Shown: positions 42,672 through 50,736 of the stretch, piece after piece
How the letters are laid out: each line of letters opens with the position of its first letter
How positions within the stretch are numbered: the stretch's first letter is position 1
Assembly: GCF_900188025.1 (NCBI RefSeq)
Contig: NZ_FZNO01000002.1
Span: 62,001-126,000 of the forward strand
DNA: 64,000 bases
Source: Blastococcus mobilis
Lineage (GTDB): Bacteria > Actinomycetota > Actinomycetes > Mycobacteriales > Geodermatophilaceae
Reading direction: 5' to 3'
Made by a program: the position numbers and the translations under genes
The notes under the pieces: model-generated
Databases searched by the model: none
Told to the model about the DNA's origin: nothing
Seen by the model: only the letters and a program-made list of their open reading frames with translations

Positions 42672-44266
42672 TGCCCGGCCCCGGCGCCGAGCGGATCCGT
42701 GCTGACCAGGTCCGTCCGGCCGGAGAGGACGGCGGTCAGCGCGTCGTCGGCCGCCTGCTCCCCCGACCCGTCCTCGACCAGGAGGCTGACCGCGCCGTGG
42801 GTGAGCCGCGCCTCCTCGCACACCAGCCGCCGGGTGAGCGCGGTGCCCCCGCCGGCCGCCACCAGGGCGGCACCCGCCGCGACCCCGTCGGCGACCGCCG
42901 CGAGGGCCGCGGGCAGGTCCGCCTCGTCGTCGGGCGCGGAGACCCACAGCCCCCAGGGTCCACCGTCCCCCGGGGGCCGCTCGCGCAGCGGGAGCGGATC
43001 GCCCGGCAGCCGGGCGGTCCGCCCGGCCACCGGGACGAGTCGGCCGGGCAGCCGCTGCCCTGCGACATCGATGGGGCTCTCGAGGGGCCCGGCGCCGTGC
43101 TCGGCCCGCCAGCGCGCGTGGACGGCGCTGACGAAGGCGTCGTCGCGGCGGCGGAGCTTCGCGTCGGGCAGGCTGCGGGTGAAGAAGTGGTAGGCGAACT
43201 GCCAGGCAGGCAACGCGTCGTGCGATCGGCCGAAGTGTTCCCACCAGGAGAGGCTCGGGCGGGCGGAATCCTGGATTTTCGCCACCTGCGGCTGCCGGAC
43301 GGCCTCGTACTCGGCCAGCGCGGCGTCGATGTCGGCGCCGTGGTCGTCGAGCGCGGCCACCAGCGCGACGGCGTCCTCCATGGCCATCTTCGTGCCGGAG
43401 CCCACCGAGAAGTGCGCGGTGTGCGCGGCGTCGCCGAGCAGGGCGACCGCGGTGCTCCCCGCGCGGTGCCGCCAGCGCCGGGTGCGGCGGGTTCGGAAGT
43501 TGCCCCACCGCGAGTTGTTGACCAGCAGCGGATGGCCCTCGATCTGCTCGGCGAAGAGGTCCTGGAGGTAGGCGTGGGACTTCTCGTCGCTGCGGCCCGG
43601 CGGCTGGGTTACGTCGAACTCGTCGAGTCCGGCGGCCCGCCAGGCGTCCTCGTCGGTCTCGACGATGAAGGTGGAGACGCCGTTGCCGATCGGATAACCG
43701 TGGACGGCGAAGACCCCGTGCGGCCCCCGCTCGTGGACGAAGGTCAGCCCGTCGAACGGGTAGGTCGTACCCAGCCAGATGAACTTGGCCGTCGCCGTCT
43801 CGACGCAGGAGTCGAAGACTCGGGCGTTCCGCTCGCGAAGGCGGGAGTTCGCGCCGTCGGCGGCGACCACCAGGTCGTAGCCCGCGGCGAGCAGCCCGTC
43901 AGGATCGGCCTCGGTGGCGAACCGCAGGTCGACGCCGACCTCGATCGCGCGCTGCTGGAGCAGATGGAGCAGCATGCGGCGCTCGACGGCCGCCATGCCG
44001 TTCCCCCCGCACAGCAGCCGCTCGCCGTGCAGCCGGACCTCGATCGGATCCCAGTGGACGCCGTGCTCGGTCAGCGCGGTGCGCAGCACCGGGTCGGCGT
44101 CGTGGATGCCGGCCAACGTGGCGTCGGAGAACACCACGCCGAACCCGAAGGTGTCCTCCGGACGGTTGCGCTCGAAGACGGTGACCTCGCGGGTCGGGTC
44201 GGAGGCACGGGCGAGGGCCGCGGCGAACAGCCCACCGGGACCACCGCCGATCACCGCGATGCGCAT
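42668..44266 (-). CDS. FAD monooxygenase, salicylyl-CoA 5-hydroxylase-like, with reduced C-terminal domain
   Basis: 532 residues. The FAD domain (1-390) has GGGPGGLFAAALA, FGFGVVFSDATLAGI, AADGANSRLRE, and GDAAHTAHFSVGSGTKMAMEDAVALV, all closely like salicylyl-CoA and 2-aminobenzoyl-CoA hydroxylases. The usual OYE-like partner domain (about 370 residues) is reduced to about 140, ending RLVCEEARLTHGAVSLLVEDG and TAVLSGRTDLV, which echoes the last strands of that barrel. It likely hydroxylates an aryl-CoA at C5, giving gentisyl-CoA. GGGAGAGCC precedes the ATG. It heads the operon with the NDP-forming ligase and AMP ligase and diverges from a PaaX regulator. Confidence 0.85.
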   Translation of the reverse strand: MRIAVIGGGPGGLFAAALARASDPTREVTVFERNRPEDTFGFGVVFSDATLAGIHDADPVLRTALTEHGVHWDPIEVRLHGERLLCGGNGMAAVERRMLLHLLQQRAIEVGVDLRFATEADPDGLLAAGYDLVVAADGANSRLRERNARVFDSCVETATAKFIWLGTTYPFDGLTFVHERGPHGVFAVHGYPIGNGVSTFIVETDEDAWRAAGLDEFDVTQPPGRSDEKSHAYLQDLFAEQIEGHPLLVNNSRWGNFRTRRTRRWRHRAGSTAVALLGDAAHTAHFSVGSGTKMAMEDAVALVAALDDHGADIDAALAEYEAVRQPQVAKIQDSARPSLSWWEHFGRSHDALPAWQFAYHFFTRSLPDAKLRRRDDAFVSAVHARWRAEHGAGPLESPIDVAGQRLPGRLVPVAGRTARLPGDPLPLRERPPGDGGPWGLWVSAPDDEADLPAALAAVADGVAAGAALVAAGGGTALTRRLVCEEARLTHGAVSLLVEDGSGEQAADDALTAVLSGRTDLVSTDPLGAGAGQ

Positions 44267-44327
44267 GGCTCTCCCGGGGGACTCATGTGTGTCATCCGTT
44301 TGACCGGCGACCGCAGCATGGCACAGG

Positions 44328-45212
44328 ATGGACGTTCCGCACACCACACCGGAGGCCGACGATGACCCGCACCCGACCGTCGCCCCCGGTGCCGTCGGGC
44401 CGCCGGGGATGAAGCCGCGGGCGATCGTCTTCGATCTCTTCGGTGACCACCTCCGCTACCACGGCGGCGCGGCTCGGCTGCAGGCGCTCGGCGAACTCCT
44501 CGAGGCATTCGGCGTCGGCGAGAGCACGACGCGCGTGGTGCTCGCCCGGATGCGGCGCGAGGGCTGGTTCGAGACCCGCCGCGAAGGCCGGCAGACCGTC
44601 TACACGCTGACCGACACCAGCTGGCGACTGCTCGACGAAGGCCGTACCCGCATCTTCGACCGGCAGCGCGAACCCTGGGACGGGCAGTGGCGCATGGTCA
44701 TCTACGGCGCCGCCGAGCGGGACCGGACCGACCGGGACCGGCTGCGCCGGACACTGACCTGGCTCGGGTTCGGCCCCCTCGCGCCCGCGACCTGGGTCAG
44801 CCCCCACCCGCGACTGGAGCAGGTGGCCCGGGCCGTGGCCGCCTCCCCCGCGACGAAGGTGGACCTGCTCACCTGCCGGTCCGGCGGTGGGGCGGCCGAC
44901 CGGGAGATGGCCGCCCGCTGCTGGGACCTGAACGGCTTGGGCAGGGACTACGCCGACCTCGTCGACCGGCTCCTGGCGCTTCCCCCGCCCAGTGCGCTCG
45001 AGGAACTCCCCGGTCCCGACGCACTGCGGCTGCGGATCGAGCTCGTCTCTGCCTACCGGGCCTTCCCCTTCCGCGACCCGGACCTCCCCGCCGAGCTGCT
45101 GCCCGAGGGGTGGCCGGGGCGGCGAGCGCACGAGCTGTTCGTCGCGGCACATGACGCGCTCGCCGGACCCGCCGACGGCTACGTCGCCGAAGTGCTCGAA
45201 CGACAGACCTGA
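44328..45212 (+). CDS. PaaX-family transcriptional regulator (1)
   Basis: 294 residues. PaaX proteins repress aromatic catabolism genes until an aryl-CoA binds. The N-terminal winged helix-turn-helix appears as ALGELLEAFGVGESTTRVVLARMRREGWFETRREGRQTVYTLTDTS. The central PaaX domain has WDGQWRMVIYGAAERDRTDRDRLRRTLTWLGFGPLAPATWVSP, and the C-terminal domain LVSAYRAFPFRDPDLPAELLPEGWPGRRAHELF. The ATG at 44409 (MKPRAIVFDLFGDHLRY) may be the real start, as the first 27 residues are low-complexity. It is divergent from the hydroxylase operon with a gap of 61 bases, so likely controls it with an aryl-CoA as effector. Confidence 0.88.
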   Translation: MDVPHTTPEADDDPHPTVAPGAVGPPGMKPRAIVFDLFGDHLRYHGGAARLQALGELLEAFGVGESTTRVVLARMRREGWFETRREGRQTVYTLTDTSWRLLDEGRTRIFDRQREPWDGQWRMVIYGAAERDRTDRDRLRRTLTWLGFGPLAPATWVSPHPRLEQVARAVAASPATKVDLLTCRSGGGAADREMAARCWDLNGLGRDYADLVDRLLALPPPSALEELPGPDALRLRIELVSAYRAFPFRDPDLPAELLPEGWPGRRAHELFVAAHDALAGPADGYVAEVLERQT

Positions 45213-45219
45213 CCCGTCA

Positions 45220-46080
45220 TCAGGCGGGATCGAGCCCGGCGTAGACGCGGAGCGCGTTGCCCCCGAGCACCAGCGGGACGACGTCGTCGGGCAGGCCGAG
45301 GGACGCGACGGCCCGCGCGTTGGCGGCCTGCCCGGGAACGCCGGGCCAGTCGGTGCCGTAGATCCACTTGCCGGCCAGCCGGCCCAGGTCGAAGCGGCTG
45401 TAGTACTCGGGCAGCCGCTTGGGCGGCAGACCCGACAGCTCGATCCACACGTTGGGCCGGGAGACCGCGAGGAAGGCCGCGGCGTCGTACCACCAGCCCC
45501 GGCCACCGTGCGCCAGGACGACGTCCAGCTCCGGGAAGTCGCGCAGGACCGCATCCAGGTGCATCGGATCGGCGTACGCGTTGGTGGAGCCGGGGAAGCT
45601 GCTGGTGCCGCAGTGCACGACGAGCGGCACGCCCCGCTCCACCAGCACCGAGTAGGCCGGGTAGAGCGCCGCGTCGTCGGCTCGGAAGCCACCGTGCACC
45701 GGGTGGATCTTCAGCGCCGCCGCGCCGTGGTCGAGCTGCCGCTGGAGCTCGCGGGCGATCGGGAAGTGCAGGTGCGGGTTGACGTTGGCGACCGGCCGGA
45801 ACCGCCGCGGGTTGTGCTCGACGATCGGCAGCAGGTCGTCGAAGTGCTGGTAGCCGGTGGCCTTGGGGCTGTACTCGCAGAAGAGCAGGGCGACGTCGAC
45901 GCCCTCGTCGCCCATGAGCCCGTCGAGCGCCGCCGGGTCGGGCGTGCCGTCCGGGCGCCAGATCCGGTCGAGGATCCCGGGTGCTCCGAACTGCCGCGCC
46001 CAGTCGATCCAGGCCGGCGCCAGCGAGCCCAGGACCGGCACGTGCACGTGCGCGTCGACCAGCAGGTGTCCGTCGAGCAT
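45220..46080 (-). CDS. amidohydrolase family protein (amidohydrolase_2)
   Basis: 286 residues. A TIM-barrel metal hydrolase: DAHVHVPV (metal-binding HxH), VALLFCEYSPKATGYQHFDDLLPIVEHNPRRFRPVANVNPH, ALKIHPVHGGFRADD, VVHCGTSSFPGS, DVVLAHGGRGWWYDAA and YGTDWPGVPG (final metal Asp). The family includes decarboxylases and C-C or lactone hydrolases such as ACMSD-type enzymes of aromatic breakdown. ATG at 46080 has GAGGAGG eight bases upstream. It follows the feruloyl-CoA synthase-like ligase by 106 bases on the same strand. Confidence 0.85.
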   Translation of the reverse strand: MLDGHLLVDAHVHVPVLGSLAPAWIDWARQFGAPGILDRIWRPDGTPDPAALDGLMGDEGVDVALLFCEYSPKATGYQHFDDLLPIVEHNPRRFRPVANVNPHLHFPIARELQRQLDHGAAALKIHPVHGGFRADDAALYPAYSVLVERGVPLVVHCGTSSFPGSTNAYADPMHLDAVLRDFPELDVVLAHGGRGWWYDAAAFLAVSRPNVWIELSGLPPKRLPEYYSRFDLGRLAGKWIYGTDWPGVPGQAANARAVASLGLPDDVVPLVLGGNALRVYAGLDPA

Positions 46081-46186
46081 CCAGCGGTCCTCCTCGCTCA
46101 CCCAGGCGCTACGCAGCTCCGCTCCGGCGCCTTCGCTGTGTAGCACATCTGCGCGCCACCGGCCGTCCCGGCACCGACCTGGACGA

Positions 46187-47965
46187 CTATCCGCGGACGA
46201 CGACCTGCCGGGGCGGCGGCTCCGCCGAGAGCAGCGCCACCAGGTCGGCCCGGCGCTCCCGCACAGCGCGCTGGTTCACGTAGCCCTTGTCGGTGATCTC
46301 TCCGGCGTCGAGCACCGCGGGCTCCCGGAGGACGAGCAGTCGCTCCACCCGCTGGGACGATCCCCCGCCCTGCGCGGCCAGGCGCTCGAGCGTCTGCGCG
46401 AGCTCGGCCCTGAGCCCGCTGTCCGGGACGCCGTCGTCGTCGCAGCGGTGCGTGTGGTCCGGGTGCAGCCACACCATGGCCGTGACCTCGAGCCCGTTCT
46501 CACCGCAGATCACCGCGTCGGTGAGCAGCCCGTGCGACGCCGACAGGAGCTGGGGCCGCAGGGTGCCCACGCTGACGAACGTGCCGGTCGACAACTTGAA
46601 GTCCTCCGCGATCCGACCCTGGAAGAGCAGGCCCGCCGCCACGTCGTCCGGATCGGCGAGGATCACGGCGTCACCGGTGCGGAAGAAGCCCTCCTCGTCG
46701 AACGCGGCCCCGGTCAGGTCGGGCCGGCCGTGGTAGCCGGGGGTGACGTTGGCTCCCCGCACCCGGACCTCGGTCTTGTCGCCGGTCGGCACGAGGGCCA
46801 GCTCGACGCCGGGGAGCGGCACGCCGAGCGAGTCGCTGCGGGTGATCGGGAAGTGCGCCGACGTCGCCGCGGGCGCCGTCTCGGTCAGCCCCCACGACGT
46901 GGTCATCTGCATCGCACCGCCGTGCTCCGCCGAGAGCTTCTGCAGCCGGTCCCACAACTGCTGCGGCAGGGCCGCGGCGGCGAAGAAGCCCAGCCGGAGC
47001 CGGGAGAGGAAGGCCTGCGCCGCAGCCGGATCGCGTTCCAGGTGCGGCAGCAGCGCCGCGTATCCGGCGGGCACGTTCAGGTAGATGGTCGGCCGCGCGT
47101 CGGCCAGGTTGCGCACCGTCCGCTCGACGAGCCCGGGGACCGGCCGGCCGTCGTCGATCCACAGGGTGCCGCCGTTGACCAGGACCAGGTTGGTGTCGTG
47201 GTTGCCGCCGAAGGTGTGGCTCCACGGCAGCCAGTCGAGCAGGACCGGCGGCTCGTCCTGGAGGAACGGCCATGCCTGCCGCATCTGCTGCTGGTTGGCC
47301 GACAGCATCCCGTGGGTGTTGAGCACGCCCTTCGGCGCGCCCGTCGACCCGGACGTGAAGAGGATCTTGGCGACGTCCTCCCGGCGCAGCGCCGCGCACC
47401 GGCGGTCCACCTCGTCCGTGGGCGTCGCCGCCAGGTCGTCGGGGTGCAGCGCTCCGGGGAGGGCGGCGTCGGGGCTGAGGACCGTCCGCCCCGCGGCGAC
47501 GGCCTCGACGGCGCCGGCGAACGAGGCATCCTCGGCGACCACGAGCCCCGGATCGACCAGGTCGACCATCGCCCGCAGCTTGGCGTGGTCGGTGCTCTGC
47601 AGCGAGTAGGCCACGCTGGTCGGGACCAGCGTCGCCCCGACCGTCATCGCGGCGAGCGCGACGACCAGGTGCAGCCGGCTGTTGCCGGACAGCACCATGA
47701 CCGGCCGGTCGGCCAGGCCGCGGTCGAGCAGGCCCTGGGCAAGCGCATCGGCCTGCGTCCGGGCCTCTCCCCAGGTCAACCGCGCCCACTCCTCCCCCAG
47801 CCGTTCGGCGACGAGCAGCCGGTCGGGATGCGCCTCGCTGCCCGCACGGAAGGAGTGGACGACGCTGACCGGGTAGTCGGCCAGCGGCTCCACCGACCGC
47901 AGCAGCAGCCGTCCGTCGGGCCGCCGTTCGACCTCGATGCGGGGCGGGGCGAACGTGTCCACCAT
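46187..47965 (-). CDS. feruloyl-CoA synthase-like acyl/aryl-CoA ligase
   Basis: 592 residues of ANL superfamily. LFTSGSTGAPKGVLNTHGMLSANQQQM is the P-loop, LDWLPWSHTFGGNHDTNLVL is characteristic of feruloyl-CoA synthases, TSWGLTETAPAAT, GRPDLTGAAFDEEGFFRTGDAV and FQGRIAEDFKLSTGTFVSVG follow. It activates a phenylpropanoid or related carboxylate with ATP and CoA. A GGAGG ribosome site precedes the ATG. It is first of a two-gene minus-strand unit with the amidohydrolase and divergent from the MaoC gene. Confidence 0.85.
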   Translation of the reverse strand: MVDTFAPPRIEVERRPDGRLLLRSVEPLADYPVSVVHSFRAGSEAHPDRLLVAERLGEEWARLTWGEARTQADALAQGLLDRGLADRPVMVLSGNSRLHLVVALAAMTVGATLVPTSVAYSLQSTDHAKLRAMVDLVDPGLVVAEDASFAGAVEAVAAGRTVLSPDAALPGALHPDDLAATPTDEVDRRCAALRREDVAKILFTSGSTGAPKGVLNTHGMLSANQQQMRQAWPFLQDEPPVLLDWLPWSHTFGGNHDTNLVLVNGGTLWIDDGRPVPGLVERTVRNLADARPTIYLNVPAGYAALLPHLERDPAAAQAFLSRLRLGFFAAAALPQQLWDRLQKLSAEHGGAMQMTTSWGLTETAPAATSAHFPITRSDSLGVPLPGVELALVPTGDKTEVRVRGANVTPGYHGRPDLTGAAFDEEGFFRTGDAVILADPDDVAAGLLFQGRIAEDFKLSTGTFVSVGTLRPQLLSASHGLLTDAVICGENGLEVTAMVWLHPDHTHRCDDDGVPDSGLRAELAQTLERLAAQGGGSSQRVERLLVLREPAVLDAGEITDKGYVNQRAVRERRADLVALLSAEPPPRQVVVRG

Positions 47966-48049
47966 CGGTTCCTGACCTCCAGGACGGGGGTGCGGGCGAC
48001 GGACCGGCCACCCGGTTCGGCCATCCGCCCACGCCCGACGCCGTGCACC

Positions 48050-48061
48050 TAGGTTGAGTTC
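48050..48061 (+). promoter_or_regulatory. -10 element of a likely leaderless MaoC transcript
   Basis: TAGGTT at 48050-48055 fits the TANNNT actinobacterial -10 and ends six bases before the GTG start at 48062. No Shine-Dalgarno is present, so transcription probably begins at the start codon. No clear -35 is seen. Confidence 0.45.
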
Positions 48062-48514
48062 GTGAGCACGCGGTGGTTCGAGGACTACGTCGTCGGTACG
48101 ACGTCCGAGCTCGGCACGGTACGCGTGGACGAGGCCGAACTGGTCGACTTCGGACGGCGGTTCGACCCGCAGCCGTTCCACGTCGACCCCGAGGCGGCCG
48201 CCGAGGGTCCGTACGGCGGGCTCATCGCCAGCGGTTGGCACACCTGCGCGCTGATGATGCGACTGTTCGCCCAGGAGTACCTGTCCCCGGTGTCCAGCCT
48301 CGGCTCGCCGGGGGTCGACGAGCTGCGGTGGGTCCTCCCGGTCCGCCCGGGCGACGACCTCGTGCTGCGGACGACGGTGGAGGACGCCCGGGTGTCGCGG
48401 ACCAAGCCCGACCGCGGCCTGGTGCGCACCCGCATCGAGCTGGTCGACCAGCGCGGGGACGCGGTCCTGCGCATGACCGCGATGAACTTCATCCGCACCC
48501 GCCCCTCCGGCTGA
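48062..48514 (+). CDS. MaoC-family (R)-specific dehydratase
   Basis: 150 residues, a single hotdog domain. FEDYVVGTTSELGTVRVDEAELVDFGRRFDPQPFHVDPEAA carries the hydratase-2 signature with catalytic Asp (FDPQPFH) and His; GGLIASGWHTCALMMRLF follows. MaoC enzymes hydrate enoyl-CoAs in (R)-specific beta-oxidation and in several aromatic pathways. It lies between the feruloyl-CoA synthase-like ligase (divergent) and the PaaY-like gene (convergent), so it is probably a member of the same catabolic set. Confidence 0.87.
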   Translation: MSTRWFEDYVVGTTSELGTVRVDEAELVDFGRRFDPQPFHVDPEAAAEGPYGGLIASGWHTCALMMRLFAQEYLSPVSSLGSPGVDELRWVLPVRPGDDLVLRTTVEDARVSRTKPDRGLVRTRIELVDQRGDAVLRMTAMNFIRTRPSG

Positions 48515-48539
48515 CCTCGGCTGGGCTTCGTCGCGCGGG

Positions 48540-49067
48540 CTACGAGCCCACCTCGGCGATCCCGGCCGCATGGCGGCGGGCCAGCTCCCGGTAGGCCGAC
48601 GGGTTGCCGTCGACCCACCCGGCCGCGGTCTCCGTCAGCGGGCCGCGCACGCGGGCGGGGGCCCCCAGCGCCAGGACCTCCGCCGGGATCACGGCTTCCG
48701 GCGGTACGAGGCTGTGCGCACCGATCAGGGCGCGGGGGCCGATGCGCGCGCCGTCCTGCACGGTGGCGCCGTTCCCGATCAGGGCCTCCGCGCCGATCAC
48801 CGCGCCGTGGACGACGCACATGTGGCCGACAGTGGCACCCGGCCCGATCTCCGTCTCCGGGTCGGCACCGCCGTGGAGCACCGAGTTGTCCTGCACGTTC
48901 GCCCCGGCGCGGATCACGATGCGACCGAAGTCGGCCCGGAGCACGACCCCGTACCAGACCGAGGCGCCGGCCTCGACGACGACCTCGCCGATCAGTGTCG
49001 CCGTGGGAGCGACCCACGCCTCGGGGTGGACGTGCGGCGACCGGCCTTCGAACGAGAACAGCGGCAT
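48540..49067 (-). CDS. gamma-carbonic-anhydrase-like hexapeptide protein (PaaY-like)
   Basis: 175 residues of left-handed beta-helix repeats: ATLIGEVVVEAGASVWYGVVLRADFG, VIRAGANVQDNSVLHGG, GPGATVGHMCVVHGAVIGAEALIGNGATV and GARIGPRALIGAHSLVPPEA. The RADFG and spaced His (HGG, GHMCVVH) bind metal as in gamma-type carbonic anhydrases. PaaY, a member of phenylacetate clusters, acts as a thioesterase removing toxic CoA dead-ends; with aryl-CoA genes around it, a similar housekeeping role is likely. It is 31 bases downstream of the BadI-like gene and read in the same direction. Confidence 0.82.
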   Translation of the reverse strand: MPLFSFEGRSPHVHPEAWVAPTATLIGEVVVEAGASVWYGVVLRADFGRIVIRAGANVQDNSVLHGGADPETEIGPGATVGHMCVVHGAVIGAEALIGNGATVQDGARIGPRALIGAHSLVPPEAVIPAEVLALGAPARVRGPLTETAAGWVDGNPSAYRELARRHAAGIAEVGS

Positions 49068-49098
49068 GGGCGGGAGCGTAGGTGCCGGCCGCCGCCGG

Positions 49099-49896
49099 TC
49101 AGCGGTAGGGCGAGAAGTCCGGCTGGCGCTTCTCCGCGAAGGCGCGGGCGCCCTCCATGCCCTCCTCGCTCTTCGCGTAGTGCTCCAGTCCGTCGAAGGC
49201 GAGGTGGGAAATCCCGCTCAGGTGATCGGTGTCGGCGTTGAAGGAGTGCTTGAGGAACTTGATCGCCGTCGGCGAGTAGGAGCCGATCTTGCGGGCCCAC
49301 GCCCGGGCGGTCTCCATCAGCTCCTCCTTGGGCACGACCTCGTTCACCAGCCCCCAGCGCTCCGCGGTCGCCGCGTCGTACCGGTCGAGCAGAAACCAGA
49401 TCTGGCGGGCCCGCTTCTCGCCCACGACGCGGGCCAGGTACGCCGAGCCGAAGCCGGCGTCGAAGGAGCCGACCCGGGGCCCCGCCTGTGCGAACGTGGC
49501 GTTCTCCGCAGCGACGGTCAGGTCGCACAGCACGTGCAGCACGTGGCCGCCGCCGATCGCGATGCCGTTGACGGCGGCGATCACCGGCTTGGGGATGTCC
49601 CGGATGATCCGGTGCAGCCGCTCGATCTCGAACGTGCCCCACTCGGTCTCGCCGTACCCGCCGGTCTCGGCCCGTTCCTTGACGTCACCACCGGTGCAGA
49701 AGGCCCGCTCGCCGGCGGCGGTGAGGACGACGGCGGCGACCCGGCGATCGGCCCAGGCGTGCTTGAACGCCGAGATCAGCTCGTCCACGGTGCGGCCGCG
49801 GAACGAGTTCATCCGGTCCTGCCGGTCGATCGTGATGACCGCGTGGTTGTCCTCCTCCACCTCGTACCGGATGTCGGTGAACTCCTCGAGCTTCAT
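49099..49896 (-). CDS. BadI-like ring-cleaving enoyl-CoA hydratase-family enzyme
   Basis: 265 residues of crotonase fold. TIDRQDRMNSFRGRTVDELISAF, AGERAFCTGGDVKERAE, PKPVIAAVNGIAIGGGHVLHVLCDLTVAAENATFAQAGPRVGSFDAGFGSAYLARVVGEKRARQIWFL and SPTAIKFLKHSFNADTDHL resemble 2-ketocyclohexanecarboxyl-CoA hydrolase (BadI) and the related MenB more than ordinary enoyl-CoA hydratases. BadI opens the alicyclic ring of 2-oxocyclohexane-carboxyl-CoA to pimelyl-CoA. Here a reduced ring from the aminobenzoyl-CoA pathway could be the substrate. GGGAAGGGG precedes the ATG, and its promoter has the shared palindrome at 49940-49957. Confidence 0.85.
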   Translation of the reverse strand: MKLEEFTDIRYEVEEDNHAVITIDRQDRMNSFRGRTVDELISAFKHAWADRRVAAVVLTAAGERAFCTGGDVKERAETGGYGETEWGTFEIERLHRIIRDIPKPVIAAVNGIAIGGGHVLHVLCDLTVAAENATFAQAGPRVGSFDAGFGSAYLARVVGEKRARQIWFLLDRYDAATAERWGLVNEVVPKEELMETARAWARKIGSYSPTAIKFLKHSFNADTDHLSGISHLAFDGLEHYAKSEEGMEGARAFAEKRQPDFSPYR

Positions 49897-49927
49897 CAGC
49901 GCGCCCCTTCCCGTCGACGGTGCCCCG

Positions 49928-49957
49928 AGTATGTCGTCATGTTGACGGGCGTCAACA
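49928..49957. promoter_or_regulatory. divergent promoter with TTGACG/CGTCAA palindrome (BadI-like gene and SDR)
   Basis: TGTTGACG-GG-CGTCAACA at 49940-49957 is a perfect 8+8 palindrome. On the minus strand its TTGACG acts as -35 with a 16-base spacer to CATACT (plus 49928-49933), a good promoter for the BadI-like gene. The plus-strand TTGACG faces the SDR start at 49978 with only a weak -10. The palindrome overlaps both -35 boxes, as expected of a repressor operator. Confidence 0.65.
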
Positions 49958-49977
49958 GCGAGTGGCAGGCTCCCGCC

Positions 49978-50736
49978 GTGCCCACCCGCCGCTGCCTGGT
50001 CACCGGTGCCGGGCGAGGGATCGGCGCGGCGGTCGCCTCCCGCCTGTCCGCCGAGGGACATCACGTCGCGCTCACCGCCCGTAGCGGCGACGAGCTCACC
50101 GCGGTGGCCGCACGGCTCCCGGGGCCCTCGCTGACCGTTCCCGCCGATCTCACCGATCCCGGGGCCGCGGACACCGTGATCTCCCGCATCGAGCAGGAGT
50201 GGGGCGGCCCGGTGGACGTGCTCGTGCTCAACGCCGGCGCCGGGACGTCGGCCCCCGTCGTGCGGACCACCGACGAGGACTGGGCCCGCATGCTCGATCT
50301 CAACCTCACCGCGCCGTTCCGGCTGCTGCGCCGCGCACTGCCCGGCATGGTCGACCAGGGCTGGGGCCGCGTCGTCGCCGTCGCGTCGATCGCCGCCAAG
50401 CGGGGCGATCCGTACGTGAGCGCGTACACCGCCAGCAAGCACGGCCTGCTCGGGCTGGTCAGGTCGGCGGCAGCCGAGGTCGCTCCGAAGGGGGTCACGG
50501 TGAACGCCGTCTGCCCGGCCTACGTCGACACCCCGATGACCGCGGAGACGGTCGCGAGCATCAGCGCCACCACCGGCCGCTCCGAGGAGCAGGCGCGCGA
50601 GGCGCTCGCACGCCGCCAGCCGATCGGACGGCTGATCGACCCGGAGGAGGTCGCCGACGCGGTGCTGCTGTGCGTGCACAGCGCGGCGATCACCGGACAG
50701 GCGCTGAACGTCGACGGAGGAGCGGTGCAGTCATGA
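49978..50736 (+). CDS. short-chain dehydrogenase/reductase (SDR)
   Basis: 252 residues. A classical SDR: TGAGRGIGAAVA (NAD(P)-binding), NAGAG, the SYK-type tetrad with Ser in AVASIAA, Tyr-Lys in YTASKHGLLGLV, and PAYVDTPMT. It likely oxidises or reduces a hydroxy/keto-CoA ring intermediate, comparable to BadH next to BadI-type enzymes. GTG at 49978 lies 20 bases past the palindrome with no ribosome site, so it may be leaderless; an in-frame ATG at 49939 is inside the operator. The stop overlaps the RidA start (ATGA). Confidence 0.85.
   Translation: MPTRRCLVTGAGRGIGAAVASRLSAEGHHVALTARSGDELTAVAARLPGPSLTVPADLTDPGAADTVISRIEQEWGGPVDVLVLNAGAGTSAPVVRTTDEDWARMLDLNLTAPFRLLRRALPGMVDQGWGRVVAVASIAAKRGDPYVSAYTASKHGLLGLVRSAAAEVAPKGVTVNAVCPAYVDTPMTAETVASISATTGRSEEQAREALARRQPIGRLIDPEEVADAVLLCVHSAAITGQALNVDGGAVQS

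Noticed and set aside
44281-44327. A fourth copy of the TTGACG/CGTCAA operator (TTTGACCGGCGACC) between the hydroxylase and PaaX regulator 1
   Set aside because: It matches the left half only, lacks the right half and has no good -10 at the usual spacing; listed as a chance or degenerate site.
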